Shown in pieces: positions 61,579-64,000 of a stretch of DNA of 64,000 nucleotides. Each line of letters opens with the position of its first letter. The stretch's first letter is position 1. A program made the translations under genes and the position numbers. Below the pieces are notes generated by a model, which was given only the letters and a program-made list of their open reading frames with translations, did not search any database and was not told the origin of the DNA. The stretch covers positions 91,945 through 155,944 of the forward strand of contig JAQSDX010000001.1 in NCBI GenBank assembly GCA_029946125.1, read 5' to 3'. This DNA comes from Candidatus Methylobacter titanis (GTDB lineage Bacteria; Pseudomonadota; Gammaproteobacteria; Methylococcales; Methylomonadaceae).

Positions 61579-62977
61579 GTTTACCAAGGCTCGCATCATA
61601 GTCATTGGTGACGTGATGCTGGATCGATACTGGTCCGGGCAGGCGGCGCGTATTTCGCCGGAAGCGCCGGTGCCGGTGGTGAGAGTTAACACGATTGAAG
61701 ATCGCGTAGGTGGTGCGGGTAATGTCGCACTTAATATAGCCAAATTAGGCGGCAAGGTCACTCTGCTGGGCGTCGTTGGTGATGATGCCGAGGGTGACAT
61801 ATTACGACGATTACTGGAAGCCGAAGGCGTCATCTGCGATTTTGTCGTTGAACAGGAAATTCGCAGTATCTGCAAGTTGCGGGTTATGGCACAGCATCAG
61901 CAACTCATTCGTATCGATTTTGAAGAGTCGGCTCTTAAGTTTGATTTAGATGCTTTATTGGCGAGACTGGTTGATCATCTGCCTGAAAATAATACGGTTG
62001 TTTTCTCGGACTATGGCAAAGGAACCTTGGCGAATGTTTCAACTTATATTCTTGCTGCCAAGCAAGCTGGCATTAAGGTTTTGGTCGATCCGAAAGGCGT
62101 GGATTATCAGCGTTATGCTCATGCAGATCTGATAACGCCAAATTTGTCTGAATTGCAGGCTGTCGTTGGCGTTACTGAAAACGAAGAGGATTTGCTGGAA
62201 AAAGGACGTGGGCTGTTAAAGCAACATCAAATTCCGACACTTCTGCTGACTCGTGGCGAAGCGGGTATGACCTTGATACAAGAGACTCAGGTGCATTCAT
62301 TGCCGGCTCAGGCCAAGGATGTTTTTGATGTGACCGGAGCGGGTGATACGGTTATTGCGGTAATGGCTCTGGGTGTGGCGTTGGATATGGTTTTGGATGA
62401 TGCGATGTATCTGGCCAATCTGGCGGGCGGCATTGTGGTCGGCAAACTGGGAACATCAACGGTATCCATGCAGGAGTTAACTCGGGCCATGCACGGCGAC
62501 CGGGATTCCCGATACGGTATCGTTTCAGAGCAGGAGTTGGCGCAAATATTGGCCGGGGCTAAAGCCCATGACGAACGCATTATCATGACCAATGGCTGTT
62601 TCGATTTATTACACGCCGGACATGTGACATATTTACAGCAGGCAAAGGCGCTGGGTGATCGCTTGGTGGTGGCGGTAAACTCCGACGCTTCGGTCAGGCA
62701 GCTTAAAGGAGAGACTCGGCCTATTAATGGTTTGCAGGAACGGATGACGGTTTTAGCGGCATTGGCCTGCGTGGATTGGGTGGTTTCATTCGAAGAGGAA
62801 ACTCCCGAAAGACTGTATTGCCGATTGTTGCCGGATGTCATCGTCAAGGGCGGCGATTACAGTTCGGAGCAAGTCGCTGGTGGCGATTGTGTGATTCGGG
62901 CGGGTGGCGAAGTAAAGATATTACAGTTTGTTGACGGTCAGTCGACAACGGCGATGATTAAAAAAGCGAGGGGTTAG
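61559..62977 (+). CDS. hldE: Bifunctional heptose kinase/adenylyltransferase
   Basis: Phosphorylates heptose-7-phosphate at C1 and later transfers AMP to the heptose-1-phosphate. 472 residues: N-terminal ribokinase-like domain (about 1-315) with VIGDVMLDRYWSGQAARISPEAPVPV and the DVTGAGDTVIAVMAL active-site motif (near 257), and a C-terminal cytidylyltransferase-like domain with TNGCFDLLHAGHVTYLQQAK (near 342). The GTG start overlaps gmhA. Both halves are complete, so it should act on both sides of the GmhB phosphatase step; gmhB is not in the window. Confidence 0.95.
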   Translation: MLAIIPEFTKARIIVIGDVMLDRYWSGQAARISPEAPVPVVRVNTIEDRVGGAGNVALNIAKLGGKVTLLGVVGDDAEGDILRRLLEAEGVICDFVVEQEIRSICKLRVMAQHQQLIRIDFEESALKFDLDALLARLVDHLPENNTVVFSDYGKGTLANVSTYILAAKQAGIKVLVDPKGVDYQRYAHADLITPNLSELQAVVGVTENEEDLLEKGRGLLKQHQIPTLLLTRGEAGMTLIQETQVHSLPAQAKDVFDVTGAGDTVIAVMALGVALDMVLDDAMYLANLAGGIVVGKLGTSTVSMQELTRAMHGDRDSRYGIVSEQELAQILAGAKAHDERIIMTNGCFDLLHAGHVTYLQQAKALGDRLVVAVNSDASVRQLKGETRPINGLQERMTVLAALACVDWVVSFEEETPERLYCRLLPDVIVKGGDYSSEQVAGGDCVIRAGGEVKILQFVDGQSTTAMIKKARG

Positions 62978-62978
62978 A

Positions 62979-63923
62979 ATGATTGTTGTGACGGGAGGTG
63001 CCGGTTTTATTGGCAGTAATCTTATTCGGGCATTAAATCAGCGGGGCGAACGCGATATATTGCTGGTGGATCATCTGTCTAATGGAAGAAAAATGCACAA
63101 TATCGCCGATCTTGATATCGCCGATTACATGGACAAGGAAGAGTTTATAGAGAAAATCGGGGTGGCTCATTTTTTTGATGGGGTACGGGCAGTTTTTCAT
63201 CAGGGAGCTTGCTCTGCAACCACGGAATGGGATGGGCGGTATGTGATGAGGAATAATTATGATTATTCCAAGCGTTTATTGCATTGGTGCATCTCAAAAA
63301 ATGTCGCTTTTATGTACGCGTCCTCGGCTTCGGTTTACGGGGATGGCAAGCAGGGGTTCCAAGTTGATCGCAGTTGCGAGCAGCCTATCAATATGTATGC
63401 CTATTCGAAATTTCAATTCGACCAATATGTTCGGCCTTTATTAACGAAGACAAAAAGCCCGATTGTCGGTTTTCGTTACTTTAATGTTTACGGACCAAGA
63501 GAGCAGCATAAAGGCTCCATGAGTAGTACTATATTTCACTTTAATCAGCAGGTTATAGAGCAAAAAAGAGCAAAATTATTTAAGGGGTGTGATGGCATGG
63601 CTGATGGTGAGCAAAAGCGGGATTTTGTTCATGTCGATGATGTTGTTAATGTAAACTTGTGGTTTTTAGACCATCCTGAGCAACGCGGTATTTATAATGT
63701 AGGTACGGGACGGGCGGAAACGTTTAATGCCGTCGCTCAAGCTGTAACTGATTGGCATAAAGAAGGGGATATTGAGTACATTCCGTTCCCAGACCATTTG
63801 AAAGGCGCTTACCAGAGTTATACCCAAGCGGATATTTCCGGGCTAAGAGAAGCGGGCTATGCAGAAGAGTTTTTAACGGTTAAGCAAGGCGTCGCAAGAT
63901 ATTTAGATTGGTTGAATAAATAA
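62979..63923 (+). CDS. hldD: ADP-L-glycero-D-manno-heptose 6-epimerase
   Basis: Final step of ADP-heptose synthesis. 314 residues, short-chain dehydrogenase fold: VTGGAGFIGSNLIRAL at the start (NADP site), HQGACSATTEWDGRYVMRNNYDYSK near 73, catalytic Ser/Tyr/Lys in SSASVYGDG and MYAYSKFQFD (about 115-147), FRYFNVYGPREQHKG near 166, and GIYNVGTGRAETFNAVA near 240. It starts 1 bp after the hldE stop. The gene is complete, and the promoter of the next unit follows at once. Confidence 0.95.
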   Translation: MIVVTGGAGFIGSNLIRALNQRGERDILLVDHLSNGRKMHNIADLDIADYMDKEEFIEKIGVAHFFDGVRAVFHQGACSATTEWDGRYVMRNNYDYSKRLLHWCISKNVAFMYASSASVYGDGKQGFQVDRSCEQPINMYAYSKFQFDQYVRPLLTKTKSPIVGFRYFNVYGPREQHKGSMSSTIFHFNQQVIEQKRAKLFKGCDGMADGEQKRDFVHVDDVVNVNLWFLDHPEQRGIYNVGTGRAETFNAVAQAVTDWHKEGDIEYIPFPDHLKGAYQSYTQADISGLREAGYAEEFLTVKQGVARYLDWLNK

Positions 63924-63927
63924 CTGC

Positions 63928-63955
63928 TTGACCTTATGAAAAGGCGTTGTATAAT
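63928..63955 (+). promoter_or_regulatory. Sigma70 promoter of a gene beyond the window
   Basis: TTGACC (63928-63933), a 16-bp spacer, TATAAT (63950-63955): a near-consensus promoter right after the hldD stop. The following GC-rich stretch to the window end has short complementary segments (GGGTCAAGGCCCTGGC) but no identifiable gene; it could lead a stable RNA or housekeeping operon. Confidence 0.6.
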
Positions 63956-64000
63956 ACGCAGCTCTTCCGGGGTCAAGGCCCTGGCAGAGACAAAGCAACA

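Noticed and set aside
63956..64000. tRNA or rRNA at the window end
   Set aside because: Only 45 bases follow the promoter, with no recognisable tRNA arms or rRNA sequence.

Overview
The window looks like a chromosomal segment of a gammaproteobacterium, most plausibly a methylotroph of the Methylococcales type. That placement is inferred from gene families and gene order: an xps-type type II secretion operon, glnE, YcgL, SirB2, CbpM, a DUF2782-thrB pair and copper-handling genes. No rRNA or pmo/mxa marker is present, so the genus is not fixed. Base composition is even except for an AT-rich gene at 2.3-2.9 kb. No tRNA, rRNA, phage or complete insertion sequence was seen.

Layout. 0-2.3 kb: a cysteine-rich EGACG precursor with its MNIO and DUF2063 maturation partners (hvfABC, copper-binding RiPP type). 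2.3-7.8 kb: a GT29-like gene, a lipoprotein, glnE and ilvE. 7.9-10.1 kb: the heptosyltransferases waaF and waaC, followed by an IS200/IS605-like remnant. 10.7-21.3 kb: a complete gspEFGHIJKLMND operon in Xanthomonas xps order. 21.4-25 kb: rpiA, a CigR-like protein, a DUF5610 protein and a flippase. 25-29 kb: a decayed SulP fragment, then a PhoB-type porin with four PHO half-sites. 29-38 kb: housekeeping genes (cbpMA, CPBP protease, ycgL, dcd, apbC, metG, rnfB-like, thrB, sirB2). 38.8-42.3 kb: an NsrR nitric-oxide module with two truncated globins, a ferredoxin reductase and a MOSC protein. 43.6-50.5 kb: guaBA, tadA, mltF, pgi. 50.7-54.2 kb: a probable copper/periplasmic redox cluster with a membrane cupredoxin and a Tat-exported superoxide-reductase-like protein. 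54.3-63.9 kb: an LPS core cluster (GT9, GT25, waaL, two GT2, msbA, gmhA, hldE, hldD) that supplies and exports the heptose used by waaF/waaC.

The most unusual signal is a family of short palindromic elements lying inside or at the ends of protein-coding genes without breaking the frame. I find twelve units: three clusters show an exact 51-bp (17-codon) tandem period, and a fourth spans 102 bp. Each unit has a hairpin with a TCCCG-like pentaloop whose stem arms change together between copies, next to a conserved CCATCC[C/T]TGG core. They sit within glnE (two), waaF (two), gspE, gspJ (two), at the pgi/mltF junction (three, supplying the pgi stop and apparently the mltF start codon) and at the end of a glycosyltransferase (two). 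A second, unrelated simple repeat built on GGCGAAA encodes the basic leader peptides of three of the four GspG/H/I/J pseudopilins and also forms intergenic hairpins.
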